The notes below the pieces were generated by a model. It made no database searches. It was given only the letters and a program-made list of their open reading frames with translations, and was not told the origin of the DNA. This document shows, piece by piece, positions 17,649-25,695 of a stretch of DNA of 64,000 bases. The first letter of the stretch is position 1. Every line of letters starts with the position of its first letter. The translations under genes were made by a program, and so were the position numbers. The stretch is from Actinoallomurus sp040655075 (GTDB lineage: Bacteria; Actinomycetota; Actinomycetes; Streptosporangiales; Streptosporangiaceae): positions 1 to 64,000 of the forward strand of contig NZ_JBFAJC010000045.1 in the NCBI RefSeq assembly GCF_040655075.1. The letters run 5' to 3'.

Positions 17649-18104
17649 ATGGCCGTACGACCGGCTGGAAACATCCGTACCCGTCGCTCCACCGCCAACT
17701 GGCTGTGGTGTCTCCTCTTCGCCGCCATCGCGGTGACACTGCCGACCCTCGCGATCCGCGATGCCCTGCGACACGCCGAACTGCTCCGACACCACGGTGT
17801 CCGGGTCACCGCCGACGTGCTGGGATCCACGGGCAACTCCTGCGACATCGCCTTCGTCGACCGGGGCAACGGCACGACGAAGAACGAGGTGGAGAAGTTC
17901 TACGGGTGCAAGTACGCACGCACCGGTGAGAAACTCGCCGTCGTTTACGATCCGCGGCACCCGTCCACGATCGCGTACGCGAACAGCGTCGGCGTCATGC
18001 GCGAGTACGCGATACGCGCGCCTCTCATGCTGGTATCGCTTGCTGCGGCTCTCGGCGCGGTGGTCATCTTCCGCCGTACCCGGCCACGTCCGTTGATTGA
18101 TTGA
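17649..18104 (+). CDS. DUF3592-like membrane protein
   Basis: A 151-residue protein with a transmembrane helix at about 18-36 and another at 124-141, enclosing an extracytoplasmic or periplasmic domain of about 85 residues. The phrase GEKLAVVYDPRHPSTIA (V.YDP..P) and the GVRVTADVLG strand match the DUF3592 pattern. The function is not known. ATG 17649 opens the first helix; upstream in-frame sequence is Arg-rich and unlike the family. A single-gene unit. Confidence 0.75.
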   Translation: MAVRPAGNIRTRRSTANWLWCLLFAAIAVTLPTLAIRDALRHAELLRHHGVRVTADVLGSTGNSCDIAFVDRGNGTTKNEVEKFYGCKYARTGEKLAVVYDPRHPSTIAYANSVGVMREYAIRAPLMLVSLAAALGAVVIFRRTRPRPLID

Positions 18105-18226
18105 TCGTTGATTGACCGGAGGTCATAACGGGCCTTTCCATCCGGCGGGCGAGCCGTCAGTGTGTGATCCAAAGCCCCTGGATACATCGGCGGCGCTGGA
18201 CATCGGAAAGGAAGGCGCCCAAGGCC

Positions 18227-18820
18227 ATGGACACGAGTTGCCCGCAGCACGGAGATACCGCTCACGTGACCAAGGTGAGCTCACTACCGCGCACCGGCAC
18301 CACGGACACGAAAGGCACCGTCGACAGCGGCACCGTGGGCGTGACCGGCGGCATGCAGGTCGGCGCATTCGCAGCCAAGACGCGGAGCAGCATCAACGTC
18401 ACCAGCGAGAGCCTAATCGTGCGCGAGCTCACGCCCGCTCCCGACGCGGGGAGTGCGGCCGGCGGCCAGGCGCTCTGGGCGTTGTTCTACGCCGCCGACG
18501 CGGTGATCTGCGTGGTCGTAGCGGCGAAAACAAGTTCGACGGTGCGTACGGTCTTCCTTGTCTTGACGGCGATCTTCGCACTCGCAGCCGTTGTGGCCGT
18601 ACGCGGCCTCGTCCTTCACCGGAGCCGTGACAAGCGGGTCGAAGAGGGTCTGCCCAAGGCCCGTCAGGCGTGGAATCTCGGTTACTACTGCAGCCATTGC
18701 GACGGAGTGTTCTTCGTCGCATCTCCTGCCGGGTTCGACCTTCCCGTACGCACGCTCATGCCGATCAGCGACTTCCGGCATCACGTGTGGTCCGCAGGGG
18801 GATACGGCGATCTCGCCTGA
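18227..18820 (+). CDS. Membrane protein with split zinc-ribbon-like cysteines
   Basis: A 197-residue protein. C5-P-Q-H8 stands at the very N-terminus and a second pair, CSHC, lies at about 159-162, so the cysteines could form one zinc ribbon folded from both ends. Two membrane helices lie at about 85-104 and 110-128. The N-terminal part is Gly/Thr-rich and polar. I know similar actinobacterial proteins only as hypothetical. It stands alone on the plus strand, followed by a broken antitoxin copy on the other strand. Confidence 0.7.
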   Translation: MDTSCPQHGDTAHVTKVSSLPRTGTTDTKGTVDSGTVGVTGGMQVGAFAAKTRSSINVTSESLIVRELTPAPDAGSAAGGQALWALFYAADAVICVVVAAKTSSTVRTVFLVLTAIFALAAVVAVRGLVLHRSRDKRVEEGLPKARQAWNLGYYCSHCDGVFFVASPAGFDLPVRTLMPISDFRHHVWSAGGYGDLA

Positions 18821-18850
18821 ACGGCGGGACATCGTTCCTGGGCTCACGAC

Positions 18851-19114
18851 TCATTGCACATTGGAATGCACATCCAGGTCGGCCGCATCGCGGATGGCGT
18901 CCACGAGGTCGACGACGAACTCGCGCACCTCCACCGCCGAGAGATGCCGAACCCAGGGACACACCTGCGGAAGGGCGAGCATGACAGCGCGAGCGCCCTC
19001 GTCACTGCTGATCAGCGCGGTGAACAGGCGCGTGGTGACGTCGGCGGTCTCTTCACGCTGCTCCCGGAGGAGGCGACCCTGCTGATCGAGAGCGTGCCGC
19101 CGTCGCGCCGTCGA
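18851..19114 (-). pseudogene. Broken second copy of the antitoxin gene
   Basis: The minus strand encodes REQREETADVTTRLFTALIS, then SSDEGARAV, LSAVEVREFVV, a LVDAIRDAADLDVHSN block and an early stop. It matches the middle of the intact antitoxin at 21172-21645 almost residue for residue, then ends at HSNVQ instead of continuing for 40 residues. Upstream the sequence loses similarity and the Phd-like N-terminus is gone. No toxin gene follows it. It is a fragment left by duplication or recombination, 2.3 kb from the intact copy. Confidence 0.85.
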
Positions 19115-19197
19115 CGGCGATGAGTCCGGTCTGTGTCGTCCGGCAGTGGTCAGCGGCGCAATATCCCGTCTGAAATTCGTCGATATGGTTCCTCACC

Positions 19198-20676
19198 GTG
19201 GCGGATCACACGGGGCGGGTACTAGTCGGCCGTTATCGCCTGCTGGAGCCCATCGGCAGCGGCGGAATGGGCACGGTGTGGCGATCTCGGGACGAGGTCC
19301 TCGAACGGACCGTCGCGATCAAGGAGATCGCCTTCCCCCGCGGCCTGGACGAGAGCACGCGCGCGACCCTGCGGGAACGCGCGATGCGCGAGGCCCGCGC
19401 CGCCGCCCGGCTCGACCATCCCGGCATCGTCGACGTCCACGACGTCCTTATCGAGGACGGCCTCCCGTGGATCATCATGCGGTACGTCGACGGCCGTTCC
19501 CTCGACCGGCTCATCCGGCAGGGCGGCCCGCTGGCGGCGCCGCGCGTGGCCGCGATCGGCCTGGACCTCCTGGACGCTCTCGGCGCCGCGCACGCACAGG
19601 GCATCCTCCACCGCGACGTGAAGCCCGCCAACGTGCTGATCAGCACCGACGACCGCGTCCTGCTCACCGACTTCGGCATCGCCACAATGGCCGACACGAC
19701 CCAGCTCACCCAGAGCGGCGCGCTGATCGGCTCTCCCGGCTACATCGCGCCGGAACGGCTCCACGGCGAACGCCCCAGCCCCGCGTCGGACCTGTGGTCG
19801 CTCGGAGCCACCCTCTACTACGCCGTCGAGGGCGAACCCGCGTACGCCGCCGAGGAGATCCCCGCCCTCATCGGCGCGGTGCTCACCCGCCAACCCCGGG
19901 TCCCGCGGCGCGCGGGCCCGCTGAGCCCGCTGCTGCTCGACCTCCTCGCCAAGGACCCGGCCCGGCGTGTCGGCGCCGAGCCCGCCCGCGCGCGACTCCG
20001 ACGCGTCGCCGACGCGACGGACACCGGGACCCGCCGGATGGGCCAGGACTCGGCGGACTCGTCACACACGACACGGCAACAGGCGGCCCCGCCGACGACG
20101 CCTCTGGAGAGGGCAAGGCGTTCCTTCGCCCCGCCTCATGCGGACGGCGCCAAGAAGAAAGGGGGCCGCGTCAGCACGCTCATCCTCGTGGTGATGGTCA
20201 CGGTCGTCCTCAACATGCTCAGGGTCGTGGCATTCACCCACGATGGAAAGTTCACCGGCGTTCCCCCATGCGACGCCATCGCGGGAGCGGAGCTGAGTGC
20301 CCTGGTACCCAGGCCCAAAGACACCAGTGACTGCTCCTGGCAGTCCGGTAGCGGCCCTCGCCGGTCCCTCGTCATGGCACCGACCCGGTCCGTACGCCGG
20401 CTTCAGCCGTGGACCGGTACCAGCGGGGCGAATGTCGCGCACACGGACATCGCCAAGCTTCGAGCTCGTTCGTCCGGGCCGACGGTCACCGAGCCCGGGA
20501 TCGGGGACGAGGCGTACTCCACGACCGAGCCCCTCTCGACCGGCCAAGAGGTGCTCGTCGTCTTCCGGGTCAGCAATCTCGTCGTACTGTTGAATTACGG
20601 ATGCGGCGACGTGAGCGCTGACCAGGCCCGGGCCGATCTGGTGAAGGCGGCGCGGCGGATGGCGGACTCCCTGTAA
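19198..20676 (+). CDS. Transmembrane Ser/Thr protein kinase (PknB type) with extracellular sensor
   Basis: A 492-residue protein with an intact Hanks-type kinase at 11-275: GSGGMG loop (20-25), VAIK lysine (42), HRDVKPAN loop (138-145), DFG (158-160), and APE-like segment. A juxtamembrane linker with Thr/Arg precedes one helix (about 327-346). The extracytoplasmic part of about 145 residues starts with PCDAI and has a second Cys in DCSWQ and a third near the end, resembling the DUF3558-like ligand domains of actinomycete lipoproteins. The start is GTG at 19198. It should sense an extracellular signal and phosphorylate cytosolic proteins. It is flanked by antitoxin fragments, not by an operon. 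Confidence 0.93.
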   Translation: MADHTGRVLVGRYRLLEPIGSGGMGTVWRSRDEVLERTVAIKEIAFPRGLDESTRATLRERAMREARAAARLDHPGIVDVHDVLIEDGLPWIIMRYVDGRSLDRLIRQGGPLAAPRVAAIGLDLLDALGAAHAQGILHRDVKPANVLISTDDRVLLTDFGIATMADTTQLTQSGALIGSPGYIAPERLHGERPSPASDLWSLGATLYYAVEGEPAYAAEEIPALIGAVLTRQPRVPRRAGPLSPLLLDLLAKDPARRVGAEPARARLRRVADATDTGTRRMGQDSADSSHTTRQQAAPPTTPLERARRSFAPPHADGAKKKGGRVSTLILVVMVTVVLNMLRVVAFTHDGKFTGVPPCDAIAGAELSALVPRPKDTSDCSWQSGSGPRRSLVMAPTRSVRRLQPWTGTSGANVAHTDIAKLRARSSGPTVTEPGIGDEAYSTTEPLSTGQEVLVVFRVSNLVVLLNYGCGDVSADQARADLVKAARRMADSL

Positions 20677-20753
20677 GCGCCTGACGCGGAGAAGCCACCA
20701 CGCCCAGAGGATGTCGTCGCCGCGGGCGAGCGTGTCGGTGCCGGTCCCGAATC

Positions 20754-20799
20754 GAGGTGAGGTGGATGGTGACACGCGAGAGTTCTTCGACGCAGGGTG
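20754..20799 (-). pseudogene. Short fragment similar to the RsbW-like ATPase gene
   Basis: About 40 bp here, GGTGGATGGTGACACGCGAG and what follows, closely resemble the middle of the RsbW-like gene at 24797-25219 (around 24855-24895), in the same orientation. Nothing else of that gene is visible. With the broken antitoxin copy this suggests the whole 18.8-26.9 kb block was duplicated and eroded. Confidence 0.4.
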
Positions 20800-20818
20800 T
20801 GCCTTGATCTACCGGAGT

Positions 20819-21175
20819 TCAGACGTCCGTGTCTTTCGGGTGTCGTGGTGAGGCGTAGACGAGATACACGGTGCGCTTGGCTTGATCGACGAGATAACGT
20901 ACGCGGCCGCCGGCGGTGACCTCGTACTCCCACTGCGGGTACTCGGTGCCACCTATGGTGCCGGTGGCGAGGCGGCCGCGTAGCCGGTGCCGCCGATCAG
21001 GATCGCGCATGGAGGTCGGATCGCTGCGCAGCGCCTCGTAACAGCGTCGGGTGTTGCCTGCAGCCTCGTTGCACAGCTCTGCCCAGCCTTTGGCCGCGTC
21101 GTTCGTGGCGAAGCGGAGGCGCCACTCGTCACCGACCGGTGGCGGCGAGACGTCGTCACCGCGTTTCGGACTCAC
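20819..21175 (-). CDS. Type II toxin, RelE/ParE-like
   Basis: A 118-residue basic, soluble protein. The C-terminal pattern PQWEYEVTAGGRVRYLVDQA then RTVYLVYASPRHPKDTD is that of RelE/ParE-superfamily toxins with two strands and a conserved Arg before YLV, followed by the C-terminal strand. The N-terminal half is helical (WAELCNEAAGNTRRCYEALR). It would cleave mRNA or act on gyrase; I cannot tell which. The GTG at 21175 overlaps the antitoxin stop (GTGA), the classic antitoxin-first arrangement. Confidence 0.8.
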   Translation of the reverse strand: MSPKRGDDVSPPPVGDEWRLRFATNDAAKGWAELCNEAAGNTRRCYEALRSDPTSMRDPDRRHRLRGRLATGTIGGTEYPQWEYEVTAGGRVRYLVDQAKRTVYLVYASPRHPKDTDV

Positions 21176-21645
21176 GGGGCAGGCACCTCTCCGTGATCCT
21201 CGTCAGGGAGCGGAGCCGTCAGCCGGGCCGTCAGTTCAGGATCCGCGAGGATCCGGGCCGTAGCCCGCCACTCAACGATGACGCGATGCAGGTTGGAATG
21301 CACGTCCAGTTCGGCCGTGTCACGAATGGCATCCACGAGTTCGACGACGAACTCGCGCACTTCCGCAGCCGAGAGATGCCGCACCCAGGGAAAAACCTGC
21401 GGAAGGACGAGCAGGACGGCGCGTGCGCCCTCGTCACTGCTGATCAGCGCGGTGAACAAGCGCGTGGTGACGTCGGCGGTCTCTTCCCGCTGCCGGTCAT
21501 GGTGCTCGGTGGTGAGATAGAGGTCCTCGCCATCGCGCCGCGTGACATGGACGCGCTGAGCACGCTCGACGGTCTCGGCGACCCGCTTGGAGTTCTTCGA
21601 CAGCTCGGAGAACGAGACAACAGGAGTGGACACAACCACAACCAT
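21172..21645 (-). CDS. Type II antitoxin, Phd/YefM-like
   Basis: A 157-residue protein (or 152 if translated from the internal GTG at 21630). Residues 6-45 fit the Phd/YefM DNA-binding fold: VSTPVVSFSELSKNSKRVAE then RVHVTRRDGEDLYLTT. The rest is a long acidic helical part that should wrap the toxin, longer than usual for the family. Translation is coupled to the toxin by a 4-nt overlap. A perfect 18-bp palindrome sits just upstream of the start and probably is where the pair represses its own promoter. A broken second copy lies at 18851-19114. Confidence 0.85.
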   Translation of the reverse strand: MVVVVSTPVVSFSELSKNSKRVAETVERAQRVHVTRRDGEDLYLTTEHHDRQREETADVTTRLFTALISSDEGARAVLLVLPQVFPWVRHLSAAEVREFVVELVDAIRDTAELDVHSNLHRVIVEWRATARILADPELTARLTAPLPDEDHGEVPAP

Positions 21646-21670
21646 AGTTCGGAATATATTCCGAAGTCAA
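21645..21670 (-). promoter_or_regulatory. Promoter with 18-bp palindromic operator for toxin-antitoxin operon
   Basis: TTCGGAATATATTCCGAA (21648-21665) is a perfect palindrome ending 2 bp before the ATG at 21645. On the minus strand TTGACT (a -35 match) precedes it, and two possible -10 elements follow: TATATT inside the palindrome, 7 nt before ATG 21645, or TATGGT overlapping that ATG and placed 18 nt after TTGACT and 7 nt before GTG 21630. Both arrangements give an mRNA beginning at the start codon. Autorepression is inferred. Confidence 0.7.
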
Positions 21671-21809
21671 CGGCTGCCACTGCTTCTCGCAATGGGTTGA
21701 TCGACTCAAGCGGAGGCCCGCCCTATGCGGGGACGGGTAGGCCGAGTGAGGGGCTCCACCGGTTCTGCATCTTCTGGTCGGCGGTGGGCGTCTGCTCGAC
21801 CCGGCGGCG

Positions 21810-23267
21810 CTAACCGGATTCGGTCGTTGTCGGAGAGGGCGTAGGCGATGGCGTCCGTGTCGGCGATGACGGAGCCGCCGGAGAGGACCCACGTGGCACG
21901 GTCGGCGATCCAGGAGTGGATGAGCCACCCGGCCGGCTCGGTGCCCCTGGCCTGCCCGCGTGCCCGGTATGCGCATGCTGGCCCCGGCCTGACGGCGAGC
22001 CGGGCCCGGCGTGCGCGCCGTCCACAGACGCAGAATGCGAGACCCTCGACCGATATGACCGCGGCCTCAGGACGACCGGCAGGCGAGAGCCGGGCATCTC
22101 CTGGTTCGGCGGCGTGGCGGTACGGCCGGGACCGGGCGGCGTGTTCCGCCCCGCATCGCGGCCTCCGGCAGTGATGACGGCGGCGAGCACAGTGACGAGC
22201 GCTACGGGTATGGGCACCATGGCCAGTGTCTTGATCCACCGCGGACGCCTGACGCCACCGGTGGTGAACTCGGCACCGGGCGTCGGGCCGGGGTCCGTGG
22301 CGGCTGCAGGCCGCGCCGCACGGCGAGCAGCGGTGCCGCCGACGGCTCCGGTCGCCGAACCGGGGACAGGGAGCATCGCGGTGCCGGGCTCTGGTGGACG
22401 CGCCGTAGTGGCGCCGTCGACTGAGCCCAGTCGACGGGCGAGATCGCCGACCGTGGGACGGTCGGCGGGGTCCTTGACGAGCGCGGCCTCGACCAGGCCG
22501 CGGAGGGGTTCCTCCAAAGCGTTGAGCAAGGTCGCCTGCGATATGGCCTGTCGCCCGAATTCATCAGCGTCAGCCCCGGCGAACGGGCTACGGCCGGTCG
22601 TCGCATAGCCCATCAGGCAGCCCCAGCCGAAAACGTCGGAAGCGGGACCTGCAAGACCACCGGTGACACGCTCCGGTGCCATCCATTCCGGGCTGTCCGC
22701 CGCCGCCTCGATCTCAGCGGACCCGCCTGAGGCGGAACGTTCTTCGGCGATACCGAAGTCGATCAACCGAGGGCCGTCGGCCGCCAGCAGGACATGGCCC
22801 GGTTTGAGATCACAGTGGACCAGCCCCGCCTGATGGATGGCGGCGAGTGCCCGGGCGACCGCGGCTGCCAGCGCCCTTACCTGCACGGGCTCCAGCGGGC
22901 CGACGTCCTCGACGAAATCCTTCAGCGAGGGTCCCTCAACGTACTCGGTGATGAGGTAGGGCCGGGTCTGGTCGGTACCGTCGACCAGCAACTGGGCCGT
23001 GCAGAAGGAAGGAAGACGCCGGGCACAGGTCGCCTCCTTCCGGAGACGGCGCCGTACCTGGGCCTGCCCGGCCTTCTGGACTCGTGCGGTCTTGACGGCC
23101 ACGAGACCTCCGCGGCCATCACGTGCCAGGTAGACGACGCCCGTCCTACCTGATGCCAGTCTGCCGGCCAGTCGGTGGCCGCCGATCACAGCCGGATCAT
23201 CGGGCGCCAGCGGTTGCATACCCGGGGGCAGGAGTGCGCGTCCGAGAGCCTCCGGCGTTATATCCAC
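21810..23267 (-). CDS. Transmembrane Ser/Thr kinase with altered active-site loop
   Basis: A 485-residue protein. Kinase domain at 29-280: the glycine loop is ASGRTG (its first Gly lost), the ATP lysine is K59 in VAVK, the catalytic loop is HCDLKPGH (151-158) with C in place of the usual Arg and His in place of the metal-binding Asn, and DFG is intact (170-172). Activity may therefore be weak or absent. After one membrane helix (about 340-363) a Pro/Ser/Thr-rich extracellular tail of about 120 residues runs to the end. GTG 23267 is the start. A plus-strand phosphatase gene lies divergently 276 bp away. Confidence 0.85.
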   Translation of the reverse strand: MDITPEALGRALLPPGMQPLAPDDPAVIGGHRLAGRLASGRTGVVYLARDGRGGLVAVKTARVQKAGQAQVRRRLRKEATCARRLPSFCTAQLLVDGTDQTRPYLITEYVEGPSLKDFVEDVGPLEPVQVRALAAAVARALAAIHQAGLVHCDLKPGHVLLAADGPRLIDFGIAEERSASGGSAEIEAAADSPEWMAPERVTGGLAGPASDVFGWGCLMGYATTGRSPFAGADADEFGRQAISQATLLNALEEPLRGLVEAALVKDPADRPTVGDLARRLGSVDGATTARPPEPGTAMLPVPGSATGAVGGTAARRAARPAAATDPGPTPGAEFTTGGVRRPRWIKTLAMVPIPVALVTVLAAVITAGGRDAGRNTPPGPGRTATPPNQEMPGSRLPVVLRPRSYRSRVSHSASVDGAHAGPGSPSGRGQHAHTGHAGRPGAPSRPGGSSTPGSPTVPRGSSPAAPSSPTRTPSPTPSPTTTESG

Positions 23268-23543
23268 GAGAGCGCCTTCCCGTCGATGACGGACATATGG
23301 GCACTAGATAGTGCCAACCCAGCGGAGTCAAACGCAAGCTTTAAGTCACGATCAAGACAAAAACACCACAGCACCTCACGACGCAAACCGTTGATCGTGC
23401 AGTCCCCGGCCCGAACTCGGGCAAGTCCCACCATCGACCGCGAACTCCCCGCCCTGACTACCTCGGGGCCTCCGGTAGGTGTGCCCGGTGATGGCAGGAA
23501 AATGGTTGGACCAGCAGGGGCGGGACACCTACCGTCTGCGTGC

Positions 23544-24029
23544 ATGGCTCCGGTGAGCACGGTCGATTTCGTTGCCGTCGGTGGTGGCATGCTGGCGGTG
23601 ACGCACCGGCCGAAGGTGAAGTCTCTGCCTGCGATGAGATCACTCGGTGCGACTCACCTGGTGACCTTGTTGTCCCGGCGTGAGGGCGCGTGGGCGATGG
23701 GATCAGCCGCCCGGGCAGCGGGGCTGGAGTGGATCTGGGTTGACCTCGCTAACGCCGACCCGCCGCCGCCGGGACGCTACGGCGAGATGGCCAGGGCCCT
23801 GCTCGATATCGCTTCGTTGCTCCGCGAGGGTGCCGCCGTTGTCATCCACTGCTCGGCGGGAATCCACCGAACGGGGATGTTCACCTATGCATTGCTTCGA
23901 GCCATGCGGTTCACCAGCAGCGACGCCCGACTGACGCTGGCGCGGCTGCGCGCCCGTACCGCCGACGACGTAGGCGATGAGCGTCTCACGTGGGCTGAAC
24001 ACCTTTGTGTCACGATGGGCTGGCCTTGA
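23544..24029 (+). CDS. Dual-specificity/tyrosine phosphatase-like protein
   Basis: A 161-residue soluble protein. HCSAGIHRTGM is the canonical HC(X)5RTG active-site signature; the nucleophile is the Cys, and an upstream Asp in VDLANADPP is the likely general acid. The length suits a single catalytic domain. It is divergent from the Ser/Thr kinase gene at 21810-23267, which may be its partner. Start ATG 23544 was preferred because the longer open frame upstream contains Ser/Arg-rich, non-family sequence. Confidence 0.85.
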   Translation: MAPVSTVDFVAVGGGMLAVTHRPKVKSLPAMRSLGATHLVTLLSRREGAWAMGSAARAAGLEWIWVDLANADPPPPGRYGEMARALLDIASLLREGAAVVIHCSAGIHRTGMFTYALLRAMRFTSSDARLTLARLRARTADDVGDERLTWAEHLCVTMGWP

Positions 24030-24104
24030 TCGATCAGCCGGTGATTTCGGCTCGGTAGCCATGTTCCGCCGAACCCCGCCGGGTGCTACCGGCCCCGGCT
24101 TGCC

Positions 24105-24689
24105 TCACAAACCCCAACCAGCGCCGTCTGGTCCGTAACGGTAGAGCTGAGCGGCGGTATGCAGATCCGCGTTCACGTCGTAGGGCCGGTCGTTCCGGTC
24201 GGGTAGCCGGGGCAACCTGAGATCAGGCAGTTCGAACCGCGGGTCTGGGGTCTGGAACACCTTGCGCAGCGCGGGGTCGGGAATGCCTACCGGTCCGAGG
24301 ATCGCGACACGGTCGATCCCGCCCATCGGGTTCGCCCGCAGTTCCCGGCGCAGGCGGTGAGCATGGATGATCCGGCCGACCTGCCAGAGGAAACGAGGCA
24401 GGACGCGCTGCTCGCGTAGGGCGATGCCAATCTCGGCGACGGCATCACTATCGGCGGCCGCGGCGGTCAGTGCGCCGAGCGGCCTGCCCGCGTCAGGGAT
24501 CGCATCGAGCACGGCCGATTCGATCTCGTCTCGGGGCGCGCGCCGGATGATTCTGACCCGGTGCAGTGCGCGCGAGATGGCGATCTGCTCATCGTCGATG
24601 AGCGCGAGCACCGCCACCGTCACCACGCGGTTCGGGCCTCCACAGATATAGGCGAGTTCGTAGACATCGAGCTGTGGATGGTCGGCCAT
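24105..24689 (-). CDS. TIGR04222-like domain protein
   Basis: A 194-residue soluble protein. Its first 110 residues follow the TIGR04222 pattern, YELAYICGGPNRVVTVAVLA, then short helices and a second half starting LGALTAAAADSDAV. Known TIGR04222 proteins usually carry membrane helices at the C-terminus; here the end is Asp/Pro-rich and soluble, with repeated DLRLPRLPDR. GAGGAAG precedes the ATG at 24689. The function is unknown. It lies between the phosphatase and the RsbW-like ATPase, all in a regulatory neighbourhood. Confidence 0.6.
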   Translation of the reverse strand: MADHPQLDVYELAYICGGPNRVVTVAVLALIDDEQIAISRALHRVRIIRRAPRDEIESAVLDAIPDAGRPLGALTAAAADSDAVAEIGIALREQRVLPRFLWQVGRIIHAHRLRRELRANPMGGIDRVAILGPVGIPDPALRKVFQTPDPRFELPDLRLPRLPDRNDRPYDVNADLHTAAQLYRYGPDGAGWGL

Positions 24690-24796
24690 GACTACTTCCT
24701 CACGGTAAGTGACCTGCGGAATCAGATGACGGGCTGGGCCCTGTGGTTCCGTCGTCCGCTGCGGCGAGGGTGGTCCGTGCCGTGGGTGCGCCGGGA

Positions 24797-25219
24797 TCAC
24801 CGGGAGGCCGGTGGATCGAAGAGCACGAACTCGGCGCGTACGGTCTTGCCGGTCGTGGTGGGGTGGATGGTGACGCGGGCGAGTTCTTCGGCGATCCAGA
24901 GGCCGAAGTGGCCGACTTCGCCGGGGAGGTCTTGGACGGGTAGGTCGGGTGAGGCGTCGGTGACGTCGAGGATGACGGTGGGCTCGGGTTCGGTTCGTAC
25001 GGTGATGGTGAGGGTGACCGGTGCGTTCCCGTGGGCGATGGCGTTGGTGACGAGTTCGCTGGTGACCAGGATGGCGTCTTCGATGAGGTCGGTGTCCCAG
25101 CTGGTCAGGACGGTGGCGACTAGGGTGCGGGCGGTGATGACGGCTGCGGGGTCCTCGTCCAGGCGGCAGGACCACTGCCGTTGTCCGTTCGGGGTCTGGG
25201 TGTGGTTCTCGGTGAACAT
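24797..25219 (-). CDS. RsbW-like anti-sigma factor/ATP-binding protein
   Basis: A 140-residue GHKL ATPase domain. The N-box ILVTSELVTNAIAHGN (about 50-65) binds Mg-ATP, the G1-like box is DVTDASPDLP, and the G2-like box is GHFGLWIAEELA. These small single-domain proteins in actinomycetes act as anti-sigma factors or partners of STAS proteins, and here no dedicated sigma or STAS gene is beside it. It sits between the TIGR04222-like gene and the small gene at 25284-25604, all on the minus strand, but the gaps (about 65-110 bp) argue for separate control. Confidence 0.85.
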   Translation of the reverse strand: MFTENHTQTPNGQRQWSCRLDEDPAAVITARTLVATVLTSWDTDLIEDAILVTSELVTNAIAHGNAPVTLTITVRTEPEPTVILDVTDASPDLPVQDLPGEVGHFGLWIAEELARVTIHPTTTGKTVRAEFVLFDPPASR

Positions 25220-25283
25220 GGCGTGACCTCCATGAGGTGAAGGCCGCGGCGACTGGGCACCTGGTCGCCACGGCGGGGGTGTG

Positions 25284-25604
25284 TCAGCGGCCTGGGCAGC
25301 CGAGAACCTGGATGATGCGGGCGGCGGCGATGTCGAGGTTGTCGACGTGAGCGATCCGAGTGCCGAACGACCAGCGGAACCACCACAACCCCGCCCGATC
25401 CGGACCGACCGTGATGTCGTCGTTGAGGGGCGCGGCCGACGGGTTCACCACCCGCACTAACGCGGCCTCCCCCGCCGAGGAGATGACCCGGGCGTACCAC
25501 CCTTCTCTCCGCAGCCGCTCCGCGAGCGCTTCCAGGTAGTGGATCCGATCCCCCGGTTGAAGATCTGCTCGGGCGTGCTTGCCCGAGACACGGTTTTCGG
25601 CCAT
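25284..25604 (-). CDS. Small soluble protein of unknown function, paired with XRE regulator
   Basis: A 106-residue protein with no signal or helix-only segments: LQPGDRIHYLEALAERLRRE, a Trp-rich strand (GLWWFRWSFGTRI) and a C-terminal helix. ATG 25604 is preceded by a G-rich site; the frame is open further but the extension lacks a native look. It is divergent from the XRE regulator (start 91 bp away), a placement repeated in actinomycetes where XRE/DUF397 pairs control small neighbours. The function is unknown. Confidence 0.7.
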   Translation of the reverse strand: MAENRVSGKHARADLQPGDRIHYLEALAERLRREGWYARVISSAGEAALVRVVNPSAAPLNDDITVGPDRAGLWWFRWSFGTRIAHVDNLDIAAARIIQVLGCPGR

Positions 25605-25695
25605 TTGCCCCCGCTCCGTAGTTGAGTAGTGACAGTATGTGTTCGGTCGTACGGTAGACGACTTCTTCGGACCCAACAAGGTGGGAGCTAAGAAA

